Shown here one piece after another: positions 37,207-44,734 of a stretch of 64,000 bases of DNA. This DNA is from Nicoliella lavandulae (lineage in GTDB: Bacteria; Bacillota; Bacilli; Lactobacillales; Lactobacillaceae), in NCBI RefSeq assembly GCF_037546185.1, contig NZ_JAWMWH010000001.1:682001-746000 (forward strand). Direction: 5' to 3'. The position numbers and the translations under genes were made by a program. How positions within the stretch are numbered: position 1 is the stretch's first letter; each line of letters starts with the position of its first letter. The notes below the pieces were generated by a model. It was given only the letters and a program-made list of their open reading frames with translations, was not told where the DNA came from and made no database searches.

Positions 37207-38670
37207 ATGTCACTTAAGGACTATACAAATTTAACGCTTCATACTGATGATTATGAAATCAATATGATGCAAACTTACTTTTCTAAAAAAATGCATAATC
37301 GGCGCGCGGTTTTTGAAGTTTTCTTTCGGAAAATGCCATTTAAAAATGGGTATGCCGTCTTTGCAGGTCTCGAACACGTGATTGATTATATTAATAATCT
37401 TCACTTTACAGATGATGACATTAAGTACCTAGCAGCAAATGGTGAATATACTCCTGAATTCTTAGACTTTTTAAGAAACTTCAAGTTTAAAGGAACTATT
37501 CGCTCTGCACAAGAGGGGGACTTAGTATTTAATAATGAACCCATTATGCAAGTCGAAGGTAGCTTAGCTGAATGTCAATTAGTTGAAACGGCAATTCTAA
37601 ACATTGTTAATTACCAAACCCTAGTTGCAACTAAGGCTTCCCGGATTAGACAATCTGTTGGTGATGACTTATTGATGGAATTTGGATCTAGAAGAGCTCA
37701 AGAAACGTCGGCTGCTTTGTGGGGGACTAGAGCTGCATTTATTGGTGGGTTTAACTCCACTTCAAACGTATTAGCGGGCCAAGCGTTTGGAATTCCAATC
37801 AGTGGTACGCATGCTCATTCACTAGTTGAAACGTTTAGACATGATTACGATGCTTTTAAAGCGTATGCTGAAACGCATCATGATTGTGTATTCTTAGTTG
37901 ATACTTACGATACGTTGAAGAGTGGCGTCCCAAATGCCATCAAGGTTGCTAAGGAAATGGGCGATAAAATTAACTTCGCGGGCGTTCGAATTGATTCAGG
38001 AGATATGGCTTACTTATCCAAGCGGGTTCGTGAGATGCTAGATGAAGCTGGATTTAAAGATACTAAGATTATTGCTTCTAATGACCTGGATGAAAATACG
38101 ATTACTAGTTTGAAGATGCAAGATGCTAAAATTGACATTTGGGGCATTGGAACGAAGTTAATTACAGCGTTCGATCAACCAGCACTAGGGGCCGTTTATA
38201 AAATGGTTTCTGTTGAAAATGCAGATGGTACTATGCGAGATACAATTAAGCTTTCTAATAATGCGGCTAAGGTATCGACTCCTGGTAAGAAACAAGTTTG
38301 GCGAATTAATAAGCGTTCAGATGGTAAGTCTGAAGGTGATTACATCGCATTAAGTGATGAAGATCCACGTAAACAAGATAGCCTATACATGTTCCATCCT
38401 CAGTTTACTTACATTAATAAGACGTTAACTGATTTTGAGGCCACCCCACTGCTTAAGACAATTTATGAAAATGGCCAACAAGTTTATGAACTACCTGATT
38501 TAAAGGCTATTCAAGAACACGCTAATAAATCATTAGCTTCCCTTTGGCCTGAATACAAACGGGAATTAAATCCACAAGACTATCCAGTTGATTTATCTAA
38601 AAAGTGTTGGGAAAATAAAAATAAGTTAATTAAAGAAGTTCATGACTATGTGCAAAAACTAAATTATTAA
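37207..38670 (+). CDS. pncB: Nicotinate phosphoribosyltransferase
   Basis: PncB makes nicotinate mononucleotide from nicotinate and PRPP, the entry to NAD salvage. The 487-residue protein shows LHTDDYEINMMQTYF, VFEVFFRKMPFKNGYAVFAGL, the GSRRAQETSAALWGTRAAFIGGF catalytic segment, SGTHAHSLVETF and VRIDSGDMAYLSKRVREML. GAGGTG precedes ATG 37207. It is 21 bases upstream of nadE. No de novo NAD genes (nadA, nadB, nadC) are in the window, which fits a nicotinate-dependent lactic acid bacterium. Confidence 0.96.
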   Translation: MSLKDYTNLTLHTDDYEINMMQTYFSKKMHNRRAVFEVFFRKMPFKNGYAVFAGLEHVIDYINNLHFTDDDIKYLAANGEYTPEFLDFLRNFKFKGTIRSAQEGDLVFNNEPIMQVEGSLAECQLVETAILNIVNYQTLVATKASRIRQSVGDDLLMEFGSRRAQETSAALWGTRAAFIGGFNSTSNVLAGQAFGIPISGTHAHSLVETFRHDYDAFKAYAETHHDCVFLVDTYDTLKSGVPNAIKVAKEMGDKINFAGVRIDSGDMAYLSKRVREMLDEAGFKDTKIIASNDLDENTITSLKMQDAKIDIWGIGTKLITAFDQPALGAVYKMVSVENADGTMRDTIKLSNNAAKVSTPGKKQVWRINKRSDGKSEGDYIALSDEDPRKQDSLYMFHPQFTYINKTLTDFEATPLLKTIYENGQQVYELPDLKAIQEHANKSLASLWPEYKRELNPQDYPVDLSKKCWENKNKLIKEVHDYVQKLNY

Positions 38671-38691
38671 TTTAATCCAGGAGGATGATGG

Positions 38692-39522
38692 ATGATGCGA
38701 CCTTTACAAAAAAAGATTATTGAAGCATTGAAGGTAAAACCAGAAATTGATCCAAAAGCTGAAATTAGAAATAGTGTTGATTTCTTAAAGGCATATTTAA
38801 AGAAAAATTCATTCTTAAAAACCCTTGTTCTAGGTATTTCTGGAGGACAAGATTCCACATTAGCTGGTAAACTTTCTCAAATGGCAATTAGTGAAATGCG
38901 AGCTGAAACTGGTAATGATGATTATCAATTTATTGCGGTGCGTTTACCATATGGCAAACAAGCTGATGAAAAGGATGCAATGGCAGCAATTAAATTTATG
39001 GAAGCTGACCAAACGATCCGAGTTGATATTAAGCCAATGGCCGATGCCGCGGTAGCAGCTGTGGAAGAAGAAGGCCCTAAAATTGATGACTTTAATAAGG
39101 GGAATATTAAGGCTCGTGAACGAATGGTAGCTCAATACGCAATTGCGGGTCAATCTGCAGGTGCTGTTGTTGGAACCGATCATGCAGCCGAAGCAGTGAC
39201 TGGATTCTACACTAAATTTGGGGATGGAGCAGCTGATATCACACCTCTTTGGCGGTTGGATAAGCGACAAGGTAAAATGCTATTAAAACAGTTGGGCGCC
39301 CCTGAATATCTTTATGAAAAGGTGCCTACTGCTGATTTAGAAGATAACCGGCCAGCATTGCCTGATGAAGCGGCATTAGGTGTTCGCTACGATGATATCG
39401 ATGATTATCTAGAAGGTCGCGATGTTAGTCAAAAAGCTGCAGAAACGATTGAAAACTGGTATATTAAGACAGAACACAAACGGGAATTACCCGTAAATAT
39501 CTATTCCACATTCTGGAAATAA
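38692..39522 (+). CDS. nadE: Ammonia-dependent NAD+ synthetase
   Basis: NadE amidates nicotinic acid adenine dinucleotide to NAD+ using ATP and ammonia. The 276-residue protein has the PP-loop GISGGQDSTLAGKLSQ, VRLPYGKQADEKDA, GTDHAAEAVTGFYTKFGDGAADITPLW and the KVPTADLEDNRPALPDE segment; it has no glutaminase domain. ATG 38692 (or 38695) follows AGGAGG. It is cotranscribed with pncB and the next small gene. Confidence 0.96.
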   Translation: MMRPLQKKIIEALKVKPEIDPKAEIRNSVDFLKAYLKKNSFLKTLVLGISGGQDSTLAGKLSQMAISEMRAETGNDDYQFIAVRLPYGKQADEKDAMAAIKFMEADQTIRVDIKPMADAAVAAVEEEGPKIDDFNKGNIKARERMVAQYAIAGQSAGAVVGTDHAAEAVTGFYTKFGDGAADITPLWRLDKRQGKMLLKQLGAPEYLYEKVPTADLEDNRPALPDEAALGVRYDDIDDYLEGRDVSQKAAETIENWYIKTEHKRELPVNIYSTFWK

Positions 39523-39538
39523 AAAGGAGTGCATTCAT

Positions 39539-39961
39539 ATGAAGGGCGCAAAAATGAGTAACTATGCACCAACTATTTCACAATTAATTACTGAAACTGA
39601 TAAAACAGGTGAAAAGTTGGCTAAATACTACGAACCACTTAAGGAAGCTATCGATAAGGATAAGGATTTATCTGATATTGATCTAAAGGCAACCCGTGAA
39701 CATTTCCAAAATGGAACAACTTTTTACAAGGAAACTTTGCGTAAGTTAAAGACATTAGGGGTACCGGCAAGGGTATTAGGTAAACATAAATTATTAGTTG
39801 GTGCTTATTCTGATTATGCCGATGCTTGTCAAGAAATGGTAGATAGCATCAATGTTGATGGTCACACCGTCGATAAGGGTGTATTTAAGGACTCTGAAGA
39901 AGCACAAAGTGATAGTGTGGCTAGAGTAGTTAAATATACGCAAAAGATTTTAATCGGCTAA
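39539..39961 (+). CDS. Hypothetical helical protein at end of the NAD operon
   Basis: I do not recognise this 140-residue protein. It is soluble, rich in Lys, Asp and Glu, and mostly helical in appearance (QLITETDKTGEKLAKYYEPL, THFQ-like helix REHFQNGTTFYKETLRKLKTL, DYADACQEMVDSI). It has no Cys pair, signal or membrane segment. AAGGAG nine bases before ATG 39539 and only 16 bases after nadE make it the third gene of the pncB-nadE unit. A link to NAD metabolism is only suggested by position. Its natural terminator has been split by the IS element that follows. Confidence 0.75.
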   Translation: MKGAKMSNYAPTISQLITETDKTGEKLAKYYEPLKEAIDKDKDLSDIDLKATREHFQNGTTFYKETLRKLKTLGVPARVLGKHKLLVGAYSDYADACQEMVDSINVDGHTVDKGVFKDSEEAQSDSVARVVKYTQKILIG

Positions 39962-39972
39962 AATAACTGATT

Positions 39973-39985
39973 TAAAAAAACGGGC
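39973..39985 (+). terminator. Left half of a terminator split by the IS element
   Basis: AAAAAAACGGGC here matches GCCCGTTTTTTT at 41454-41466 across the IS. Joined, they form a 12-bp terminator stem with a loop of about 14 bases, into which the IS is inserted. Confidence 0.8.
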
Positions 39986-39995
39986 TTGCACTGCA

Positions 39996-40031
39996 CCCCA
40001 AAGTTTGTACAAAACTTTGGGGTGTTTTTTT
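39996..40031 (+). terminator. Inward-facing terminator in the IS left end
   Basis: CACCCCAAAGTTT (part of the left inverted repeat) pairs perfectly over 13 bp with AAACTTTGGGGTG around GTACA, followed by seven T. It ends just before the orfA start and stops transcription coming from the nadE operon. Confidence 0.9.
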
Positions 40032-40541
40032 GTGTCTAAATATAAAGTAGAAGATAAATTAAATGTAATTAACGCATACCTAAACGGTATGGGATCGCAA
40101 ATGGTGGCTAGAAACTTTGGAGTTAAAAGTAGAAATACTGTTTTATGTTGGGTTAAGAGTTACAAAAAACATGGACTAAATGGTCTTAAAAAAAGAAAGA
40201 ATATAATCGAATACTCTACCAAAGAGAAACAATATATATTAAACTGGATGAAAACGACTAAATCATCTTATCCAGAGGCAGCTTATCATTTTAATATTCC
40301 TTCTCCATCAACTATCTGGACTTGGGAAAAACGACTAGAGCAAAAAGGTATTGATGGTTTATTGTCCCGAAGGGAAAGAAAAGCCATGACAAAAAGGAAA
40401 ACTAACAAAGCCGAATCAAACAATACTAATACCGATAAAGAAAAATTGAAGAAGATTGAAGAAGAAAATTTAATGTTGAGAATAGAGAATGACTTCTTAA
40501 AAAAATTGAGGGCCTTAGACGACGAAGAAGACCAGAAGTAA
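40032..40541 (+). CDS. IS3-family transposase OrfA (helix-turn-helix protein)
   Basis: The 169-residue DNA-binding subunit has two helix-turn-helix regions (MVARNFGVKSRNTVLCWVKSYKKHG, and SYPEAAYHFNIPSPSTIWTWEKRL), a basic linker (RKAMTKRKTNKAE) and a C-terminal leucine-zipper-like coil (LKKIEEENLMLRIENDFLKKL). I start at GTG 40032, seven bases after GGGGTG; that ribosome binding site is the 3' arm of the terminator hairpin, so it would be hidden in any read-through transcript. A TTG at 40005 would lie in the stem. It is in the 0 frame relative to the A7 slip site. Confidence 0.88.
   Translation: MSKYKVEDKLNVINAYLNGMGSQMVARNFGVKSRNTVLCWVKSYKKHGLNGLKKRKNIIEYSTKEKQYILNWMKTTKSSYPEAAYHFNIPSPSTIWTWEKRLEQKGIDGLLSRRERKAMTKRKTNKAESNNTNTDKEKLKKIEEENLMLRIENDFLKKLRALDDEEDQK
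40499..40505 (+). promoter_or_regulatory. Programmed -1 ribosomal frameshift site (A7)
   Basis: The heptamer A AAA AAA is read as AAA AAA in the OrfA frame (codons 40500 and 40503). Slipping back one base leads to the open OrfB frame. This is the standard IS3-family way to make the OrfAB transposase. Confidence 0.85.
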
Positions 40542-41407
40542 TTATTAAAATAATCGACGAACTAAGGCTGAAATACCATACCACTAAAACATTAATACTA
40601 AAGGCATTAAGGATATCTAGAAGTACTTATTATTATATTAGATCAATCCAAAATAAGCCTGATAAGCACGCTGAAATCGCTAAAATTATCAAGGATATTA
40701 AAGATAAAAATAAATCCTACGGATATAGAAGAGTGTGTTTAGAATTAACTAATCGTGGATACCGTGTTAACCACAAACTAGTATTAAAGATAATGAAAAA
40801 GAATAATTTACTATCTTCATCATATTCAAGAAAAACACGTAAGTATAATTCCTATCGTGGTCAGGTTGGAAAACTTAAATCAAATCAATTAAATCGAAGA
40901 TTTAATACTGACAGACCATATCAAAAGCTCTGTACTGATATCAGTGAATTCAGATATGGAAATTGTGATATTAATCATCGTATTTATCTTTCACCTATTA
41001 TGGATTTATTTTCTGGTGAAATAATATCCTATAACATTAGCAGCCATCCAAATATGAACTGTGTTATGAAACCGTTGAAAGAAGTTATTCAATTAGTTAA
41101 GGATTTACCATACAGAACGACAATTCATAGTGATCAGGGAGCTCAGTATCAAAGTCATATCTGGCAAAAAGAGCTTAAGAAGAATAAGATATTTCAAAGT
41201 ATGTCCCGTAAGGGGAATTGTATAGATAACTCACCTATGGAATCATTTTTCCATATTATGAAAGCTGAAATCATGGACTGTAATTATGACTTTAAAGAAG
41301 ATTTAATGTCGTCAATGAAAATATGGATTGATTATTACAATAATCATCGTATTAAAACAAAACTAGGCGGAAAGTCACCGGTTCAATACCGGAAACTTTC
41401 CGCCTAG
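40505..41407 (+). CDS. IS3-family transposase OrfB (rve integrase domain), -1 frame
   Basis: About 300 residues are open in the -1 frame from just after the slip site. It carries the HTH_21-like region (IAKIIKDIKDKNKSYGYRRVCLEL) and the integrase core with the triad: Asp in CTDISEFRYG, Asp in HSDQGAQYQ, Glu in NSPMESFFHIMKAE. There is no evident own start or ribosome binding site near the beginning (the first ATG is in the middle of the HTH region), so it is expressed as the OrfAB fusion of about 458 residues. The last 15 codons form a long hairpin. Confidence 0.88.
   Translation: MEGLRRRRRPEVIIKIIDELRLKYHTTKTLILKALRISRSTYYYIRSIQNKPDKHAEIAKIIKDIKDKNKSYGYRRVCLELTNRGYRVNHKLVLKIMKKNNLLSSSYSRKTRKYNSYRGQVGKLKSNQLNRRFNTDRPYQKLCTDISEFRYGNCDINHRIYLSPIMDLFSGEIISYNISSHPNMNCVMKPLKEVIQLVKDLPYRTTIHSDQGAQYQSHIWQKELKKNKIFQSMSRKGNCIDNSPMESFFHIMKAEIMDCNYDFKEDLMSSMKIWIDYYNNHRIKTKLGGKSPVQYRKLSA
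41363..41407 (-). terminator. Inward-facing terminator in the IS right end (minus strand)
   Basis: CTAGGCGGAAAGT pairs perfectly over 13 bp with ACTTTCCGCCTAG; CCGG repeats form an inner stem. On the minus strand the hairpin is followed by TTTTGTTTTAA, so it would stop antisense transcription entering from the right. The TAG stop of OrfB is part of the stem. Confidence 0.75.
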
Positions 41408-41453
41408 GAAAAACAATATAATAATGTACAACTTTTGGGGTGCACATCAGCTT

Positions 41454-41466
41454 GCCCGTTTTTTTA
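41454..41466 (+). terminator. Right half of the split terminator
   Basis: GCCCGTTTTTTT, partner of the left half at 39973. On its own it cannot form the stem. Confidence 0.75.
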
Positions 41467-41527
41467 TTTCGGGGATGATAATAAATCGCGTATTTTAATA
41501 TACTAACTAATAAGGGAGATTTTATTA

Positions 41528-41971
41528 TTGTCCAATCAAGAATTACAACAATTATGCGAGCAAATTTCATTAGAATCATTTGCCCGTCCGTTTAAACATC
41601 AAATTTATTTTAATCCACGTCTAAAAACAACTGGTGGTCGCTATTATTTAAAGAGTCATAATATCGACATTAATCCACGAATGGTTAATTCAGCAGATCA
41701 AAAACTATTGATCGGCATTATTAAGCATGAATTATGCCATTATCATTTACACTTAGCTGGCTTTAGTGGTCAACATCGAACCCATGAATTTAAACAGCTA
41801 TTGGCGGCCGTTGGTGGATTAAGATATGCGCCTAAGTTAGACCAACCTAAATATCAATATGAATGTGAGCGGTGTCATCAAATTTATGCTCGTAAACGAT
41901 TGGTAAATACCAGTAAATATGTTTGCGGGAAATGTCGTGGTAGGTTAAAATTAATTTCAAAATTAAAATAA
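41528..41971 (+). CDS. SprT-like zinc protein
   Basis: The 147-residue protein has the zinc motif HELCHYHLH (HExxH) and a C-terminal zinc ribbon with two Cys pairs (CERCHQIYA and CGKCRGRL). SprT-like proteins include Spartan, a protease for DNA-protein crosslinks; the bacterial short form is of unconfirmed function. It starts at TTG 41528, nine bases after AAGGGAG. It is close to the right IS end and is followed by thrB with 16 bases between. Confidence 0.92.
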   Translation: MSNQELQQLCEQISLESFARPFKHQIYFNPRLKTTGGRYYLKSHNIDINPRMVNSADQKLLIGIIKHELCHYHLHLAGFSGQHRTHEFKQLLAAVGGLRYAPKLDQPKYQYECERCHQIYARKRLVNTSKYVCGKCRGRLKLISKLK

Positions 41972-41987
41972 AGGAGCGATATTTACC

Positions 41988-42860
41988 TTGGGTAAGATTA
42001 TTATTCGGGTTCCAGCAACGGTTTCTAATTTAGGACCGGGAATCGATTCATTAGCGTTAGCGTTACATCTCTATTACACCGTAATTGTTGAAGAAAAAAC
42101 TGACTACTGGCGGGTAAATCATGCCCTAGGGGAAGATATTCCTCATGACGAAAATAATTTAATCGTTCAGACGATTTTACGGTTAGACCCTAAAATTCAT
42201 CCCCATCAACTAACGGTTATGTCTGACATTCCGGTTGAACATGGATTAGGCTCAAGTACTACTGCTGTGATTGTGGGCATTAAGATTGCCAATGCACTCG
42301 GTGATTTAAATTTATCAGTACAGGAACAAATTAAAATTGGTAATCAAATTGAAGAACATCCTGAAAACGTTGCTGCAGCGTTTTTAGGTGACCTAGCTAT
42401 TACAACCGTTGATGAAGATGACTTGAAAGTGGTTAAGGGTCAAATGCCAGATCTATCAGCATTAATGTTTATTATGCCGCATGGTAAGCAGGGGAAAAAT
42501 GAATTACCAGTTAAGTTGACTAGTGATATGGCGCTAAAAGATAGTAATGATGCTAATGTATTAATTGCTGCATTGTTAACTAATAATTGGCCGCTAGCGT
42601 CCACGTTGATTGAAGGCGAATACTTTGGCCAGCAAACGATGAAACGTGATGAAGATAATTTACGGTTAATTCGTGATGCTGCTCATAAGTTAGGAATTTA
42701 CGGTACCTTCATTAGTGGAAGTGGACCCGTAATCGTTTCATTAGGTGCAAAAGATCAGTTACTAAAGTTACGGGATCAATTACGTGCCGATGAACGATTA
42801 ATGGGTAAGATTAAAGTAATGGATTTGGATCGCGAAGGGGCAACCGTTCGTGGTGAATAG
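41988..42860 (+). CDS. thrB: Homoserine kinase
   Basis: ThrB phosphorylates L-homoserine in threonine synthesis. The 290-residue GHMP kinase has the N-terminal RVPATVSNLGPGIDSLALAL, the phosphate-binding loop VEHGLGSSTTAV, and FISGSGPVIVSLG near the C-terminus. The start is TTG 41988, 11 bases after AAAGGAG. hom and thrC are not adjacent, so it is separate from its usual operon; another GHMP function is possible but the sequence fits ThrB best. Confidence 0.88.
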   Translation: MGKIIIRVPATVSNLGPGIDSLALALHLYYTVIVEEKTDYWRVNHALGEDIPHDENNLIVQTILRLDPKIHPHQLTVMSDIPVEHGLGSSTTAVIVGIKIANALGDLNLSVQEQIKIGNQIEEHPENVAAAFLGDLAITTVDEDDLKVVKGQMPDLSALMFIMPHGKQGKNELPVKLTSDMALKDSNDANVLIAALLTNNWPLASTLIEGEYFGQQTMKRDEDNLRLIRDAAHKLGIYGTFISGSGPVIVSLGAKDQLLKLRDQLRADERLMGKIKVMDLDREGATVRGE

Positions 42861-42871
42861 TACAAAAACCC

Positions 42872-42900
42872 TTGCTTAATTCGTGAATATTTGATATATT
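42872..42900 (+). promoter_or_regulatory. Promoter of tRNA-Leu
   Basis: TTGCTT (42872-42877), 17-base spacer, TATATT (42895-42900). Confidence 0.8.
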
Positions 42901-42921
42901 AATATATGTTAATTTTCACAT

Positions 42922-43007
42922 GCGGCCATGGCGGAATTGGCAGACGCGCAAGATTAAGGATCTTGTCGGGAGTTATCCCGGTGGAGGTTCGAGTCCTCTT
43001 GGCCGCA
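42922..43007 (+). tRNA. tRNA-Leu (AAG)
   Basis: 86 bases with a long variable arm; acceptor GCGGCCA/TGGCCGC, anticodon stem CAAGA/TCTTG with loop TTAAGGA, so the anticodon is AAG (reads CUU; also CUC if A34 is deaminated to inosine). CCA is not encoded. It has its own promoter and terminator. Confidence 0.93.
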
Positions 43008-43013
43008 TCGATT

Positions 43014-43049
43014 AAAAAGACGAAATGATTACTCATTTCGTCTTTTTTT
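43014..43049 (+). terminator. Terminator of tRNA-Leu
   Basis: AAAAAGACGAAATGA pairs with TCATTTCGTCTTTTT around TTAC. Confidence 0.95.
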
Positions 43050-43090
43050 GTGATTCTTTTTAGTTGCTAAAAAAGTGACACGGTGTTACC

Positions 43091-43116
43091 ATTACGTTTG
43101 TAAAATATAACGTAAT
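43091..43116 (+). promoter_or_regulatory. Palindromic putative operator upstream of katA
   Basis: ATTACGT (43091-43097) and ACGTAAT (43110-43116) form a perfect inverted repeat with a 12-base AT-rich spacer that includes a possible -10 (TAAAAT or TATAAC). It is 23 bases before the katA start and is not a PerR box. Confidence 0.5.
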
Positions 43117-43139
43117 AAATACTAAGGAGTGGTTTTTAA

Positions 43140-44591
43140 ATGACTGATAAGATCAGAACTGCTGAAGGTCAACCTTGGGCTGACAATAATCATTCACAAA
43201 CTGCAGGTAACCGTGGTCCGGTTTTAATGCAAGATTACCAATTACTAGAAAAATTAGCACACTTTAACCGTGAACGGATCCCAGAACGGGTGGTTCATGC
43301 TAAGGGTGCTGGTGCTAAGGGTGTATTCAAGCTTACCCATGATATGAGCAAGTACACGAAGGCAGATTTATTTACTGGTGAACCCGGTAAGGAAACGCCA
43401 ATGATTATCAGATTTTCGCAAGTTGCTGGTGAATCTGGTTATCCTGATACGGAACGGGATGTCCGCGGGTTTGCAATGAAGTTTTATACCAATGATGGGA
43501 ACTATGATATTGTTGGAAACAATACACCAGTGTTCTTCGTTAACGATCCACTTAAATTCCCTGATTTTATCCATTCACAAAAACGTGAACCAGATACCCA
43601 CTTAAGAAGTCAAGATATGCAATGGGATTTCTGGGCTCATTCACCTGAATCAGTGCATCAAGTAACTTATTTGATGGGCGATCGTGGAAATCCAGCTAGT
43701 TATCGTGAAATGAACGGTTACGGTAGTCACACTTACAAGTGGGTTAATGCCAAGGGTGAAGTTTATTGGGTTAAATACCACTTTATTAGTGAACAAGGGG
43801 TCAAGAACATGTCTAATGAAACGGCTGCTAAAACAGCTTCAAAAGACACTGATTTCTTACTTCACGACTTATATGATGCTATCGACCAAGGAAACTATCC
43901 AAAGTGGAAAGTAATGGTTCAAATTATTCCTTATGAAGAAGGCCTTAATTACAAGAAGGATATCTTTGATGTAACCAAGGTTGTTAACCATGCTGATTAT
44001 CCATTACAAGAAGTTGGTGAATTTACATTAAATGAAAATCCAACTAACTACTTTGACGATGTTGAAGAAGCTGCATTTTCACCTGCGAACTTAGTTCCTG
44101 GAATTGAAGCTTCTCCAGATAAGTTATTACAAGGCCGGCTCTTTGCATATAAGGATGCCGAACGTTACCGGCTAGGTGCTAATTATGAACAACTACCAAT
44201 CAACCGTCCTAAGAATGGGAAACCAAAGAACTATGAACGTGATGGCTTTATGGCGCAAGGGCAAGATAATGCTGTGAACTACGAACCAAATGGTGAAGGT
44301 GGCCCAGTAGAAGATCCACACGCTAATATCAAGCCATTTAAGGTTGAAGGTAATGCGGATACCTATAAGACTTACGATGTTGATTTCTATTCTGATGCTG
44401 GTGCTTTATACCGCGTAATGACTCCAGATGAACAAGCTCGCTTAATTGAAACGATTAAGGGGACCCTAGGTTCAGTTAAGAGTCACGAAAATAAGGTATT
44501 AGAAACGCGTCAATTCTACAATGCTGATCACGAATATGGTCAACGTGTTGCAGAGGCATTAGGCTTAGATATGGATGAAATTAAAGGTTAA
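43140..44591 (+). CDS. katA: Heme catalase
   Basis: Catalase breaks hydrogen peroxide into water and oxygen. The 483-residue monofunctional clade-3-type enzyme has the distal His in RVVHAKGAGAKG (His53), the Asn in VGNNTPVFF, FPDFIHSQKR, and the heme-ligand Tyr in RLFAYKDAERYRLGANY. AAGGAGTGG precedes the ATG. Lactobacilli usually cannot make heme, so activity would need heme from outside; no heme synthesis gene is in the window. It is a single-gene unit convergent with the LCP gene. Confidence 0.97.
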   Translation: MTDKIRTAEGQPWADNNHSQTAGNRGPVLMQDYQLLEKLAHFNRERIPERVVHAKGAGAKGVFKLTHDMSKYTKADLFTGEPGKETPMIIRFSQVAGESGYPDTERDVRGFAMKFYTNDGNYDIVGNNTPVFFVNDPLKFPDFIHSQKREPDTHLRSQDMQWDFWAHSPESVHQVTYLMGDRGNPASYREMNGYGSHTYKWVNAKGEVYWVKYHFISEQGVKNMSNETAAKTASKDTDFLLHDLYDAIDQGNYPKWKVMVQIIPYEEGLNYKKDIFDVTKVVNHADYPLQEVGEFTLNENPTNYFDDVEEAAFSPANLVPGIEASPDKLLQGRLFAYKDAERYRLGANYEQLPINRPKNGKPKNYERDGFMAQGQDNAVNYEPNGEGGPVEDPHANIKPFKVEGNADTYKTYDVDFYSDAGALYRVMTPDEQARLIETIKGTLGSVKSHENKVLETRQFYNADHEYGQRVAEALGLDMDEIKG

Positions 44592-44621
44592 TTTTAATCT
44601 CGGCTAATAATTGCTTAGTTT

Positions 44622-44660
44622 TAAGGACTGATTTTGTATTATTCAAAATCAGTCCTTTTT
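44622..44660 (+). terminator. Intrinsic terminator of katA
   Basis: AAGGACTGATTTTG pairs perfectly with CAAAATCAGTCCTT around TATTATT, followed by T-run. Confidence 0.95.
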
Positions 44661-44676
44661 GTGTTTTAAGCAAAGC

Positions 44677-44722
44677 AAAGCCACGTAATCGTTAGTAATT
44701 ATCTAATGATTACGTGGCTTTT
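44677..44722. terminator. Second hairpin between katA and the LCP gene
   Basis: AAAGCCACGTAATC pairs with GATTACGTGGCTTT; TTAG/CTAA pairs inside. It is flanked by weak T-runs in both directions, so it may be a backup terminator. It contains ACGTAAT and ATTACGT, the same heptamers as the katA operator. Confidence 0.6.
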
Positions 44723-44734
44723 AATTGATAATCG

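Larger units (their letters stand above)
39992..41444 (+). mobile_element. IS3-family (IS150-like) insertion sequence, complete
   Basis: The element is about 1453 bases. Terminal inverted repeats are TGCACCCCAAAGTTTGTAC at the left and GTACAACTTTTGGGGTGCA at the right (17 of 19 match). It carries orfA and orfB in the -1 arrangement with an A7 slip site, and a complete D-D-E triad, so it appears active. No clean target duplication can be assigned: TGCAC stands on both sides but overlaps the repeat ends. It has an intrinsic terminator at each end facing inward (see separate entries) and sits in the loop of a host terminator. Confidence 0.92.

Noticed and set aside
39987..41445. Five-base target duplication TGCAC flanking the IS
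   Set aside because: TGCAC on the right is also part of the terminal inverted repeat, so the duplication cannot be separated from the element end; left undecided.
43091..43116. PerR box at katA
   Set aside because: The site does not match the TTATAAT-type PerR palindrome; only the inverted repeat was kept as an unnamed operator.
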